The notes beneath the pieces are model-generated. The model searched no databases, was not told the DNA's origin, and saw only the letters and a program-made list of their open reading frames with translations. From Vulcanimicrobium sp035943995 (GTDB taxonomy: Bacteria > Vulcanimicrobiota > Vulcanimicrobiia > Vulcanimicrobiales > Vulcanimicrobiaceae), in contig DASZBS010000092.1 in the NCBI GenBank assembly GCA_035943995.1, positions 1 to 64,000 on the forward strand: a stretch of 64,000 nucleotides of DNA, written 5' to 3'. The position numbers and the translations under genes were made by a program. Below are positions 16,797 through 25,349 of this stretch, piece after piece (positions within the stretch are counted from its first letter, which is position 1; each line of letters opens with the position of its first letter).

Positions 16797-18988
16797 GTCC
16801 CCGAGCCGCCGCCCGTGCGCAAGACGTACTTGAGCACGACGCGCTGCAGCGTGGTGGGCGCAGCCGGCGTGCCGTAGTTGAAGAACAGCTCGCTGTCGTT
16901 CTTGAAGCGGTGGTGCAGCGAGCCGGCGAGGTTCACGCCGGGCTGTGCGAAGCCGCCCGTCCCGCTGATGCCGCGCAGCGAGATCGAGAAGTTCGTGTTC
17001 GCGTCGATCGTCTCGCCCACGGTGAGGCGGCGCAGCCACTGTCCGTCCGCCCGGCCGCCGAACGACGGTCGCTCGCGCGTCCCGTCGATCTCGCCGCCGA
17101 TGCTCCAGCGCGTGCCGATCGCGCGCGACGTCGCGAACGACATCTGCTGCAAGTACATGTCGCCGAACGGCCCCCACGAGAAGCCCGCGGTGTACGGCGC
17201 CGGCGTCCCTTCTTTCCAGCCGACGTTGACGTTGTTCTGGTTGTACGAGCGCGTGACGCCGCCGGTGTAGAACGGGTAGCCGATCAGCCCGCTGTCGTAC
17301 GTGCGCAGCGACGACTCGTACGGGCCGCCCGAGAGGTGCAGGCCGTTCTTGAACTGCAGGTCGAGGTTGAAGTTCGAGTCGGACTGATGCGCCGCGCCGC
17401 TGCGGTCGACGTAGCGGTCGCCCGTCATGAAGAGGTCGACGCGCTTGAGGATACCGTTCTTGGGCGTGCCGTTGATGTCGAAGAACGTCTGCGGGCCGCG
17501 GATGTCGGCGTTTTGCGTGAAGCCGAGCACCGGCGCGTATTGCGGCCCGAGGTCGCGGTAGCCGGTGAAGACCTCGTAGTTGTGCTGGTGGACGTCGATG
17601 AAATCTTCGGTCTTGTATGCGAGCCGCTTGTCGGTGACGAACGTGCCTTGCTCGCGCACGTAGTCCAGCGCGTAGACGAAGCCTGAGTGGTTGTTGCGCC
17701 CGCCGACTTGCGCCTGCCACGTCGCGTCGTTGCCGGCGCGCTGGTCGATCGTGTCGTTGCCCGTTTGGTGGTGCGTCATCACGCCGTCGAGCGACCACGC
17801 GAAGGAACGGTTCGGCGTGGCGTGCTTGTAGCCGAACACCATGTCGTCGAAGCCGGCTCCCTGCGTTTCCAGCGCGCCGAACGACTGCAGCCCTTGCGTG
17901 CCCTCCAGCTTGAGGCCGCGGTCGAACGGCCCGATCGCCGGCGAATAAAAGATCACGGTGGGCGGAGCGTTGATCCCGTTGAGCGAGACGGGGTTGAAAA
18001 AGTTCGCGCCCTGCGTGAAGAACGGCCGGTACTCGTTGAGCGCGCGGCGGAACTCTTGCGGCGCGATCGTCTGCTGGTCGATCTCGACGTTGGAGAAATC
18101 CGGCGCGAACGCGGCGACGAACGACGTGGTGCCGGTGATCGGCACGACGACGTCGGCGCCCGCGTGACGCGCGCCGGTCACGACGAAGTTGCCGTCGGCA
18201 GCTTGGAAGCGCTGGCGGTCCAGCCCGGCGCTCGCGAGGCCGTACACTTCGAATCGCGGCGGGCGCCGCGCCTGGATCGCGCCGAGCTTCACGCCGGTGA
18301 GCTGCGGCCAGAAGCGCGCGTCACCGGGCTGCGGAAAACCGCCGATCCCGCCGCCGCCGTCGTTCATCGTCGCGTCGTACGCCCACGACTCGTTCACGTT
18401 GAGCGCGGCGATGCGCCGCACGAAGTCGAAGCGCCACGTCTGCACCGCGGCGCTCGGCCGCCGCAGCACCTTGATGGGGATCACCATCATCGCGCTCCAG
18501 CCGTCCACGCTGCGCGTCGCGACGGCGGTCCACGGCGGCGCGAAGCGCGCGGATTCCGTCGACTGCTGATAGCGCGTGCCGCGCGGCGTCGTCATGAAGA
18601 AGTACACTTGGCCGCCGTTGCCGCTGGGGTCGATCCCGATCCCCGCGAAGTCGTCGAGCCCGAAGCCGACGTCGTTGGCGCTCTGTGTCGCGGTGACCGG
18701 CGCGCCGGTCTGCTTGAGCGTCATCCCCACGTACACGTTCGCGTCGTCGTACAACAGCATGAAGCGCGACTCGAACGGGCTCGGCTTCTGCGTGGTGACG
18801 GTCTGCAAGCCGGTGGCGACGACGGCCTTGTCCCACGCCGGGTCCTTCAGCAGCGGGTCGAGTGCCGGCGGCTTCTCCGTCCGCACCGCCGTGAACGTTC
18901 CGGCCGGCCCGGTCACGGCGCCGGCCGGCAGCGCGGCAGCCGCGAACACGAGAAGGCCGGCCGCCAAGGAGAAGCTCCGCAGTCGCAT
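16793..18988 (-). CDS. CBM9-like / DUF5916-type outer-membrane protein
   Basis: A 731-residue protein. The start at 18988 gives a good signal peptide (MRLRSFSLAAGLLVFAAAAL, cleavage near ALPAGA). Residues about 35-220 form a CBM9-like beta-sandwich (DPAWDKA, DDANVYVGM, DDFAGIGIDP). The rest alternates short aromatic strands and ends KYVLRTGGG, as in DUF5916 proteins predicted to form an outer-membrane barrel. DFSNVEIDQQ and RRALNEYRPFFTQG are family-typical. The 3' end overlaps the convergent MFS gene by 4 bases. A paralogue lies at 57057-59216. Its function is unknown; binding or uptake of oligosaccharides is often assumed. Confidence 0.8.
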   Translation of the reverse strand: MRLRSFSLAAGLLVFAAAALPAGAVTGPAGTFTAVRTEKPPALDPLLKDPAWDKAVVATGLQTVTTQKPSPFESRFMLLYDDANVYVGMTLKQTGAPVTATQSANDVGFGLDDFAGIGIDPSGNGGQVYFFMTTPRGTRYQQSTESARFAPPWTAVATRSVDGWSAMMVIPIKVLRRPSAAVQTWRFDFVRRIAALNVNESWAYDATMNDGGGGIGGFPQPGDARFWPQLTGVKLGAIQARRPPRFEVYGLASAGLDRQRFQAADGNFVVTGARHAGADVVVPITGTTSFVAAFAPDFSNVEIDQQTIAPQEFRRALNEYRPFFTQGANFFNPVSLNGINAPPTVIFYSPAIGPFDRGLKLEGTQGLQSFGALETQGAGFDDMVFGYKHATPNRSFAWSLDGVMTHHQTGNDTIDQRAGNDATWQAQVGGRNNHSGFVYALDYVREQGTFVTDKRLAYKTEDFIDVHQHNYEVFTGYRDLGPQYAPVLGFTQNADIRGPQTFFDINGTPKNGILKRVDLFMTGDRYVDRSGAAHQSDSNFNLDLQFKNGLHLSGGPYESSLRTYDSGLIGYPFYTGGVTRSYNQNNVNVGWKEGTPAPYTAGFSWGPFGDMYLQQMSFATSRAIGTRWSIGGEIDGTRERPSFGGRADGQWLRRLTVGETIDANTNFSISLRGISGTGGFAQPGVNLAGSLHHRFKNDSELFFNYGTPAAPTTLQRVVLKYVLRTGGGSGT

Positions 18989-19112
18989 GCCCCTATAACT
19001 TCGGCAACCTCCGTATTGTTTCGGAGCTTGTCCCCGGCGGCGGGGATTTCGCAATTTTGAGCTTGCTCGCGAAGGAGGACGGCTGAGCTAGGCCCCGCGA
19101 AGGGCGCACGCG

Positions 19113-19622
19113 ATGAAGCGAAGGCTGCTGCTCGGTACGCTGGGCGCGATCGCCGGCGCGCTCCTCGGCGCGATCGCGTGGGGCGCGATCACCGCCGCGA
19201 CGCATTTCCAGATCGGCTACATGGCAGTCGGCGTGGGTTTCCTGGCGGGCTACGGGATGCGCACGCTCGGCGGCGGACGCGACCGGGCCGACGGCATCAT
19301 CGCGGGGATCGTCGCGTTCTTCGGCTGCGTGTTGGGCAATTTGCTCACGGTGATCATCGACTTCGCACCGCACGACAACGCGCACCGCGGCGTCGTCGAG
19401 TTGACCATGCTCATCCTGCTGAGTCCGAAAGTCGCATGGTTCTTGCTGACGCAGAACTTCAGCCTCATGGATCTCGTGTTCTACGCGCTCGCGGTCTACG
19501 CGGGCTATCGCACGGCGCTCAAACCCCCGGAACCGATGGCGAGCACCGCGGAACCCGCGCCGCCGCCCTCAACGAAGCAGCCCGACGGAACAGCGAGTTC
19601 GGAAATGAACGCAGCGCCGTAG
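19113..19622 (+). CDS. Small integral membrane protein, unknown
   Basis: A 169-residue protein with four likely membrane helices (about residues 5-28, 34-52, 62-86 and 113-133) and a proline-rich C-terminal tail (EPAPPPSTKQP). It resembles uncharacterised prokaryotic inner-membrane proteins with Gly/Ala-rich helices. It is transcribed divergently from the DUF5916-type gene across a 124-base gap. No function can be assigned. Confidence 0.6.
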   Translation: MKRRLLLGTLGAIAGALLGAIAWGAITAATHFQIGYMAVGVGFLAGYGMRTLGGGRDRADGIIAGIVAFFGCVLGNLLTVIIDFAPHDNAHRGVVELTMLILLSPKVAWFLLTQNFSLMDLVFYALAVYAGYRTALKPPEPMASTAEPAPPPSTKQPDGTASSEMNAAP

Positions 19623-19640
19623 CGTCCGGGCAAGGTGCCG

Positions 19641-20045
19641 TCACGAGGAAGACGGCGTCCGGGGGAAGTGTCGCGCCAAGAGATGACCGACTTCTTCGAT
19701 CCCCGCAACTACGCCGGCGGTCGGATCGCCCAACCGAAAATGCTTCTCGACGGTCGCGGCCACGCTGTCCCACGCTGCTTGCCCGAGCCTCTCGTGCGCG
19801 CCCGCGTCGCCGACGACGGCGAATTCGCGCCGCGACGGGACGACGAAGAAGTGCACGGCGTTGCGCTCGCGCGCGCGCGACGGACGATGGCGCTGGAGAT
19901 CGCGCAACGCCGCCGCATGCACGTCGCCCGCGACGTGCGGCGCGATGGAAACCGAGATCGGCGCGGTGGTCGCTGCCTCGGCCCGAACGATCGCCTCCCG
20001 GACGCGTTTCTTGTCGACGAACCGGTGCAGTTGCGCGTTCACCAT
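19641..20045 (-). CDS. TPM-domain protein, soluble
   Basis: A 134-residue protein made almost entirely of a TPM (YgcG/Psb32) fold: VREAIVRAEAATTAPISVSI at the N-terminus, then RNAVHFFVVPSRREFAVVGDAG and WDSVAATVEKHFRLGDPTAGVVAGIEEVG. There is no signal peptide or membrane segment. The ATG at 20045 overlaps the end of the preceding TPM gene by 7 bases, so the two are coupled in one operon with lemA. The role is unknown; the TPM family has been linked to membrane-protein quality control and acid phosphatase activity. Confidence 0.75.
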   Translation of the reverse strand: MVNAQLHRFVDKKRVREAIVRAEAATTAPISVSIAPHVAGDVHAAALRDLQRHRPSRARERNAVHFFVVPSRREFAVVGDAGAHERLGQAAWDSVAATVEKHFRLGDPTAGVVAGIEEVGHLLARHFPRTPSSS

Positions 20046-20887
20046 GAGCCGGTCGCTCCTCCCCCGCCCGAAAACCCGCCGCCGCCGGAAAATCCGCCGC
20101 CGCCGCCGCCCGAAAAGCTGCCCGCGATGCTCAAGACGCCGCCCAGCACGTCCCCCCAACCGGAGCCGCTGCTGCGGCTACTGATGTACGGTCCCTTCGG
20201 AGTCGGCAATTTCATGATCAGAACGATGACACCGACCGCGATCAAGACGCCGATGAGGATGCCGGCGATCTCCCCGAATGTCTCGCCGCTCGGGCTCGAG
20301 TTCGAGCCGGCGTACGGATCCACCGGCGCGATCGTGGCGCGCGGGAACGGCGCTGCATCGCTCTTGCCCTGCGCTTCGTCGTTCGTGCCGCGCGCTTCAC
20401 CGCCGATGATACCGAGAATTTGTTCGACGCCCGCGTTCACGGCCGCGTCGGGTTCGCCGGCGCGGAGCTTGGGCGCGATCGTGTCGCGGATGATGCGCGC
20501 GGCGGTCGCATCGGGGACGATCGGCTCGAGCCCGTAGCCGACCTCGATGCGCACTTTGCGGTCGGTCGGGAACACGAACAAGATCAGCCCGTCGTCCAGT
20601 CCTTTGCGCCCGACTTTCCAGCGCGCGAACGCGCGCACGGTCCAGTCCTCGGTCGGCGTCGCGCCGGTCGTCGGCGCCACGTACACCAAGATCTGGTGTC
20701 CGGTGGTGGTTTGATACGCGCGCAGGCGAGCGTCGAGGGCGGCGACGGTTTGCGGTTTCAAAAAGCCGCTCGTGTCGGTAGCCCATTGCGCCGGCGAGGG
20801 CGGGATGGCGACCTCGGCACCGTACGCCGCCGTCACCACCACGCCGATCAGCATCAGCAGCGCCAGGAGCCGACGGACCGCGCGCAT
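20039..20887 (-). CDS. YgcG-type TPM-domain membrane protein
   Basis: A 282-residue protein with a signal peptide (MRAVRRLLALLMLIGVVVTA), a TPM domain (about 30-165, with ILVYVAPTTG, GLDDGLILFVFPTDRKVRIEVGYGLE and IIRDTIAPKL), a membrane helix near 205-225 and a Gly/Ser C-terminus (FSGGGGGGFSGGGGFSGGGG) that is the hallmark of YgcG proteins. It follows lemA by 4 bases; LemA and YgcG genes are commonly paired. Confidence 0.9.
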   Translation of the reverse strand: MRAVRRLLALLMLIGVVVTAAYGAEVAIPPSPAQWATDTSGFLKPQTVAALDARLRAYQTTTGHQILVYVAPTTGATPTEDWTVRAFARWKVGRKGLDDGLILFVFPTDRKVRIEVGYGLEPIVPDATAARIIRDTIAPKLRAGEPDAAVNAGVEQILGIIGGEARGTNDEAQGKSDAAPFPRATIAPVDPYAGSNSSPSGETFGEIAGILIGVLIAVGVIVLIMKLPTPKGPYISSRSSGSGWGDVLGGVLSIAGSFSGGGGGGFSGGGGFSGGGGATGSW

Positions 20888-20891
20888 CCCG

Positions 20892-21491
20892 CTAGAACTT
20901 CACCTGCGGAGCACCCTCCGCACCGGGCTGAGATTTGAAATACGCCTTCTCGTTGAAGCGCGCTCCGAAGAAGCCGGCGACGAGCACGGTCGGGAACGAA
21001 TCGCGCGTCGTGTTGAAGGTCTGCGCGGCCTTGTTGAAGCGCATGCGCTCGACCGCGATCCGGTTCTCCGTCCCTTCGAGCTGCGCTTGAAGGTCGGCAA
21101 AGTTCTGGGTCGCTTTGAGATCGGGATAGTTCTCGACGACCGCGAGCAGGTGCGACAAGGCCGACGAGAGCCCGTCCTGCGCGGCGGTGAACTTCGCGAA
21201 CGCCGCAGGATCGTTCGGCACCCCGCTCCCGAGGTTGAGCTGACCCACCTTCGAGCGCGCCTGTGCGACGGCGACGTACGTGCTCTTCTCGAAATTCGCG
21301 GCCCCTTTGACCGTCGACACGAGATTCGGGATCAGATCGGCGCGCCGCTGATAGACGCTTTCGACTTGCGCCCACTGCGACTGGACCGCCTGATCGAGCG
21401 TGACCAGCCGGTTATAGGTCCCGGCCAGCGACATCACCACGATCAAAACGATGACGACGAGGCCGCCCAACGCGATCAGTCCACGATTCAT
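20892..21491 (-). CDS. lemA: LemA family protein
   Basis: A 199-residue protein. An N-terminal membrane anchor (GLIALGGLVVIVLIVVMSLA) is followed by the LemA helical bundle with its typical YNRLVTLDQAVQSQWAQVE and QRRADLIPNLVSTVKG, ENYPDLKA and ENRIAVERMRFN. It is first gene of the lemA-ygcG-TPM operon. The function of the family is still unclear; the protein sits in the membrane with most of its chain outside. Confidence 0.95.
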   Translation of the reverse strand: MNRGLIALGGLVVIVLIVVMSLAGTYNRLVTLDQAVQSQWAQVESVYQRRADLIPNLVSTVKGAANFEKSTYVAVAQARSKVGQLNLGSGVPNDPAAFAKFTAAQDGLSSALSHLLAVVENYPDLKATQNFADLQAQLEGTENRIAVERMRFNKAAQTFNTTRDSFPTVLVAGFFGARFNEKAYFKSQPGAEGAPQVKF

Positions 21492-21528
21492 GTGCTGCTA
21501 ACCATCGAGCGCACTTCACGCTCTGGAA

Positions 21529-21560
21529 CATCAAAACCCCGCCAGAGCGGAGTTTTGATG
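21529..21560. terminator. Hairpin between tRNA-Glu and lemA
   Basis: Arms CATCAAAAC at 21529-21537 and GTTTTGATG at 21552-21560 are perfect, with an inner CCGC/GCGG stem (39-42 with 47-50) and one mismatch. It is a plausible end point for the tRNA transcript before lemA. The T run is short (TTTT inside the arm). Confidence 0.5.
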
Positions 21561-21566
21561 GTTCGA

Positions 21567-21641
21567 TGGTAGCGCCAACGGGAATTGAACCCGTCTCTCC
21601 GCCTTGAAAGGGCGGCGTCCTAACCGATAGACTATGGCGCC
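21567..21641 (-). tRNA. tRNA-Glu(UUC)
   Basis: The cloverleaf on the minus strand has acceptor GGCGCCA/TGGCGCT, anticodon arm CCGCC-CTTTCAA-GGCGG with anticodon TTC, and T arm GACGGGTTCAATTCCCGT. CCA is encoded at 21567-21569. It lies about 76 bases downstream of tRNA-Met. Confidence 0.95.
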
Positions 21642-21717
21642 CCGCACGGCCCGATCAAGCCGGTTCTGTGCGCCGCGCGCGGCGGCGAATCCTGGACGTG
21701 CATGGCGAGGGAAGCGC

Positions 21718-21789
21718 TGGGCCCGGCTGGATTCGAACCAGCGCGCGACCAGTTATGAGCCGGCTGCTCTACCGCTGAGCTACGGGCCC
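21718..21789 (-). tRNA. tRNA-Met(CAU)
   Basis: The cloverleaf has acceptor GGGCCCG/CGGGCCC, D arm GCTCAGCGGTAGAGC, anticodon arm GCCGG-CTCATAA-CTGGT with anticodon CAT, and T arm GCTGGTTCGAATCCAGC. CCA is not encoded. It may be elongator Met or a lysidine-modified Ile2; the sequence alone does not decide. Its first 10 bases are the last 10 bases of the lanC reading frame. Confidence 0.93.
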
Positions 21790-23129
21790 GTAGCGCGCAC
21801 GTCTTCGGCGCCGGGCCCTCGTTCCCGTGTGTGACTCCGAGGAACGGTCAGCAGGGTCGATCGCACCTGGTCCGGGTCGTACAAGCGCAGGAAGAAATAC
21901 CCAATCCCCGCGATGCCGGTCATCAAGCTCGGCGTCTCCCCCGCGCCGAGCACGCCGCAGGGAAACGGGGTGGCGGATCGCACGTAGCGGTCCACCGCGG
22001 CCCGGCCGACCGCATCGACGAGCTCGTACGCGTCACGCCGCTGCACGTGCTGCGCGAAGAGGAGGGCTGCCTCGGCGTTGCCGCTCACGCCATGGCACGG
22101 CGACATGTCGAACACGCTCGGCGACTCCAGCGTGGCCCGCAGCCACGCCTTGACGGTGAGCATCGCGGCCTCGACTTCGCCCGCGATCTCCGCATCGCCG
22201 GGCAACAGTTCCAGCAGGCGCAAGCGCGATAAGCCGATACCGCCGGCGCCATGGCACCATCCGGTGGAGAACGCCGGCTGCGCGGGACCTCCGGCCGCCA
22301 TCCCGAGCGCCGCGAAGTCGCGCAGGTCGGGCCAGTTTCGCTGCGCTGCATCGAAGAAGCTGCGCTCGTAGCGCAGCGCGTCCCGCACGACGTTCGCGAT
22401 GCGCACGTCCGGCCGAACGCGCTGCAACTCGAGCAGCGCCCACACGATCCCCGCCACGCCGTGCGAGAACCCCAGCAGATTGCGCTTCACGGCGGTGGCC
22501 GGCAACGTCGCCCACGACAAGCCCTCGGCGCTTTCGACGGCGGCGTCGAGCAGCGCGCTCCCGAAACGCTGCGCGGCATCCAGCAGGTCCGGACGCGCAA
22601 AACGTCCCGCGAGGTCGATCAGCGGTGCGATCGCGCCGGCCGGGCCGGACATCACGTCGATCACCTCCGGTCCGAACGGCGTCGCGAGCGCGCGGTCGAC
22701 TTCGGCCAGGCCGCGCGCAACGAGCGCGTCGTCGCCCCTCAGCGCACCGATCTCGGCGAGCGTGAAACCGACGCCGAGCGATCCTCCGTAAAACGACGGT
22801 TGCGCCGGCGCGGCGGCGACGCGCGCTTCGATCTGCCGAATCGCGCCGTCGCGCAGCGCCGCGATGTCGTCGTCCTGCGAGAGCGTTGCAAGCTGCGCGA
22901 GAAACAGCGCGATGCCGGCGACGCCCTGATAGACGTCGGTTCCCATCGTGCGTCGCACCGGGCGGAACGCGCCGTAGGGGCCGGGATCCATGAACCACCC
23001 GAACCACGTGCAGCGGCCGTCCGACCAGATCGCATCGCGCGCGATGCGCCGCGCGACGGCGCTCGCCGCCTCGAGATACACCGGATTTCGCCACGGCACG
23101 GCGGACGGCGTCTCGACCGCATGCAGCAT
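21780..23129 (-). CDS. LanC-like lanthionine cyclase
   Basis: A 449-residue LanC-family alpha-toroid protein. The expected zinc site is complete: C292 in GWCHGAGG and C345-H346 in SPCHGVSG. The family's FSHGVAGI (H223) and GIAGIGYFFLRLYDP near the C-terminus are also present. LanC enzymes add Cys thiols to dehydroalanine or dehydrobutyrine to close (methyl)lanthionine rings. The ATG directly follows the HopA1 stop. The conserved domain ends near residue 430; the last 19 residues look like read-through, and the TAG stop lies within tRNA-Met. This is the last gene of the RiPP operon. Confidence 0.92.
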   Translation of the reverse strand: MLHAVETPSAVPWRNPVYLEAASAVARRIARDAIWSDGRCTWFGWFMDPGPYGAFRPVRRTMGTDVYQGVAGIALFLAQLATLSQDDDIAALRDGAIRQIEARVAAAPAQPSFYGGSLGVGFTLAEIGALRGDDALVARGLAEVDRALATPFGPEVIDVMSGPAGAIAPLIDLAGRFARPDLLDAAQRFGSALLDAAVESAEGLSWATLPATAVKRNLLGFSHGVAGIVWALLELQRVRPDVRIANVVRDALRYERSFFDAAQRNWPDLRDFAALGMAAGGPAQPAFSTGWCHGAGGIGLSRLRLLELLPGDAEIAGEVEAAMLTVKAWLRATLESPSVFDMSPCHGVSGNAEAALLFAQHVQRRDAYELVDAVGRAAVDRYVRSATPFPCGVLGAGETPSLMTGIAGIGYFFLRLYDPDQVRSTLLTVPRSHTRERGPGAEDVRATGP

Positions 23130-24188
23130 CTAGCAACCCCATCGGACGGGCAGCGCGTAGAGATCGGCGAAGCCCGCGGCGACGTGCGGGCGCTCGAGCG
23201 ACAGCCCCGCACTCGCGAAGCGCTGTGCCACGGCGTCGAGCCGGTGCGACGTCGCCTGCGAACCGTGCAGCCACGCATCGACGATGCCGCGCGCGGTAAG
23301 CCGGCAGCGCGCTTGCCCGAAACTTTCACCGCTCCCCGGGTCGTCCGCGCCGCCGATACCGGCGGCGAGCGCTTTCGCGAACAGCGGCACCTCCGGTCGC
23401 AGTCCGTCCGTGAACGCGCCGCGCGCCGTTGCGACCACCGACAGCACCGGTTCCAGGAATCGCCGCGCGACGTAGAGCACGACGGCGTCGGTGCGGTCGT
23501 ACCACGCCGGATCCGTGAGGAACTTCAGCCGAAACGGTATTGCGTAGCGGTTCAGTTTCGCCGATAGCGCGCCGACGATCTGCTCGACACATTCGGGCGC
23601 CGCGTTGAAGTAGACGCGCGCGATCTCGATGTCGTCGTACTCGCTCGCGATCGTGTCGCCGAAGATGAAGTAGAAGCCGGGCTGCATGACGGCGGAGTCG
23701 CGCGTGGCGAGCAACTCCACGACGTCGCCGGCCACGGGCGCGCGCATCATCGCCTGGGCGAACGCGAAACGTCCCGGCAGCGCGACCAGAAAGCTGTCGC
23801 CCTTGCGCACGTGCACCGCGCCGTCGAATCCGAGCTGGTACACCTCCCAGTTCGGGTCCCACCGCGTCTGGGTCGCGTTGGCGGCGGCGACGCGCGCGGC
23901 GAACGCCGGATCGGTCGCGCCGCTCGCCGCGACGCCGGCGTTGCCGCCGCCGCCGCGGTAGTCGCGCGCGTAACACTGCCCGTACAGCACCGTCGCGAGC
24001 GCCTCGGCCAGTGCTTGCGTCTGCGCATCGCCCCCCGGCCCAATCGCCGCGACCGGTGGGACGTGCACGACCGGCAGATCGGCGAACCGAAACGTTGACT
24101 GCGAGAAGATCTCGGTGGCGCCGAACGCTGCTTCGAGCCGCGCTTTGAGCGTCTCGTCGATCGCCGGCGCTTCGAAGGCAACCGTCAC
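23130..24188 (-). CDS. HopA1-domain protein (putative lanthipeptide phospho-Ser/Thr lyase)
   Basis: A 352-residue protein with the HopA1 effector-family pattern: LYGQCYARDY near 68-77, GFYFIFGDT at 171-179, IARVYFNAAPE at 189-199 and PFRLKFLTDPAWYDRTDAVV at 218-237. In class V lanthipeptide and thioamitide pathways, HopA1 proteins work with an APH-fold kinase to dehydrate Ser/Thr by phosphorylation and elimination. The GTG at 24188 overlaps the kinase stop (GTGA) and lanC follows without a gap, so kinase, lyase and cyclase are made together. The assignment as lyase is by family and context. Confidence 0.85.
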   Translation of the reverse strand: MTVAFEAPAIDETLKARLEAAFGATEIFSQSTFRFADLPVVHVPPVAAIGPGGDAQTQALAEALATVLYGQCYARDYRGGGGNAGVAASGATDPAFAARVAAANATQTRWDPNWEVYQLGFDGAVHVRKGDSFLVALPGRFAFAQAMMRAPVAGDVVELLATRDSAVMQPGFYFIFGDTIASEYDDIEIARVYFNAAPECVEQIVGALSAKLNRYAIPFRLKFLTDPAWYDRTDAVVLYVARRFLEPVLSVVATARGAFTDGLRPEVPLFAKALAAGIGGADDPGSGESFGQARCRLTARGIVDAWLHGSQATSHRLDAVAQRFASAGLSLERPHVAAGFADLYALPVRWGC

Positions 24189-25315
24189 GCGACACCGGCC
24201 ATCGCGACACGGCCCGACGCATTGGCAAAACCCAGCATCTGCACCGCCGCGTGATCGGGATAGCACAACAAGGTATGCGCGAGACGCAGCGCGAGCGAAG
24301 CGTGCGCCGGCATGACGACCGGCCCTTGCATCACCTCGAACGCCGTCAGCACCAAGCGCGCGCCGAGAAAGCGCACGACGCGCCGGAAGAGCCGTTCGGC
24401 GCGCTCCTGATCGAGCCCAAGCCGCTCAGCATACGCCGTCCACAGCGTGGCGAGCGCCGGCCATGCGGACGGCAGCGGGTACGGGGCGTGCGGAATCATT
24501 GCCGCGAGATCCGGCTGCGACGGATCGGTCGGGAGCGCGAGCAGCCACCAGTTCAGATACGAAGCCAACGCGCAGGCGACGTCCCAGGCGGGGTCTCCGA
24601 TATCGGCGAGCTCCCAGTCGACGATGCGGAGCTCGCGCTCCGGTTCGTCGCCGACCAGCAGCAGGTTGTCCCATTTCACATCGCCGTGGATCAGCGCCGT
24701 GGATTCCCACACTGCCGCAAGCGCCGCCAGCGCGGCCGCCACGTCGGGCATCGCGCGGAGCGAAGCCAGCACCTGCGGCATCCCCCCCGTCCCACCCGGC
24801 AGCGTATCGCTGCCGGACTGCGCCACGAAGAACACCCAGTGCGGCGTGCGCGGAAACGACGCGGCGACCGCATCGCCCGCGATCGCGGACCCCGCGGCGT
24901 GATACGCTGCGATCGCGGCGCCGGTCTTTCGCGCGACGTCGGGCGGGAACGAGCGGACGCGGCCGTGCAGCTCGTTCAAGCTCTCGCTGCGCTCGAAAAG
25001 CTCCGTCGTGAGCGCATGGCGCTGCGGATCGTAGTCGATCATCGCGGGCGCGAGCGCGGCGATCGGTGCGAACGCCTGGTGAGACGCGGCGAAATGCAGC
25101 ACTGCCGCTTCGCGGTTCACCGAGCCGGTCGCGTCGGCGATGCGCGACGGCGCCTGCTTGACGAAGAATCCCCGCGCGCCGCCGCGCACGACTTTGAAAT
25201 TCCGGTTCCGCCGCCCCGCTTCGGTCACGCACACGTCGCCGTCGACCACGTCGGACGCGCGCAAGCTGCCGCGATTGAGCAGATAGTGCGGAAGGTTCGT
25301 CGCCGTCAGGAACAT
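24185..25315 (-). CDS. APH-fold kinase of the RiPP operon
   Basis: A 376-residue aminoglycoside-phosphotransferase-fold kinase. ATP-binding lysine K53 (FFVKQ), E69 (VNREA), catalytic loop HGDVKWDNLL (210-219) and metal-binding IVDWELADIGDP (D233) are all intact. Beside a HopA1 gene, a LanC gene and a Thr/Cys-rich substrate, its likely job is to phosphorylate Ser/Thr of that substrate, as the kinases of class V lanthipeptide clusters do. It starts 34 bases after the precursor stop. An antibiotic-resistance role is unlikely given this context. Confidence 0.85.
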   Translation of the reverse strand: MFLTATNLPHYLLNRGSLRASDVVDGDVCVTEAGRRNRNFKVVRGGARGFFVKQAPSRIADATGSVNREAAVLHFAASHQAFAPIAALAPAMIDYDPQRHALTTELFERSESLNELHGRVRSFPPDVARKTGAAIAAYHAAGSAIAGDAVAASFPRTPHWVFFVAQSGSDTLPGGTGGMPQVLASLRAMPDVAAALAALAAVWESTALIHGDVKWDNLLLVGDEPERELRIVDWELADIGDPAWDVACALASYLNWWLLALPTDPSQPDLAAMIPHAPYPLPSAWPALATLWTAYAERLGLDQERAERLFRRVVRFLGARLVLTAFEVMQGPVVMPAHASLALRLAHTLLCYPDHAAVQMLGFANASGRVAMAGVA

Positions 25316-25349
25316 GCAGGCGGCCTCGGGGCTGCGCCGCGTTGGTGCC

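Noticed and set aside
23130..24188. Type III secretion effector
   Set aside because: HopA1 domains were first named in effectors, but no secretion genes are present and the RiPP context explains the domain.
24185..25315. Aminoglycoside resistance phosphotransferase
   Set aside because: The fold and motifs match, but the operon with HopA1, LanC and a Thr/Cys-rich substrate argues for peptide phosphorylation.
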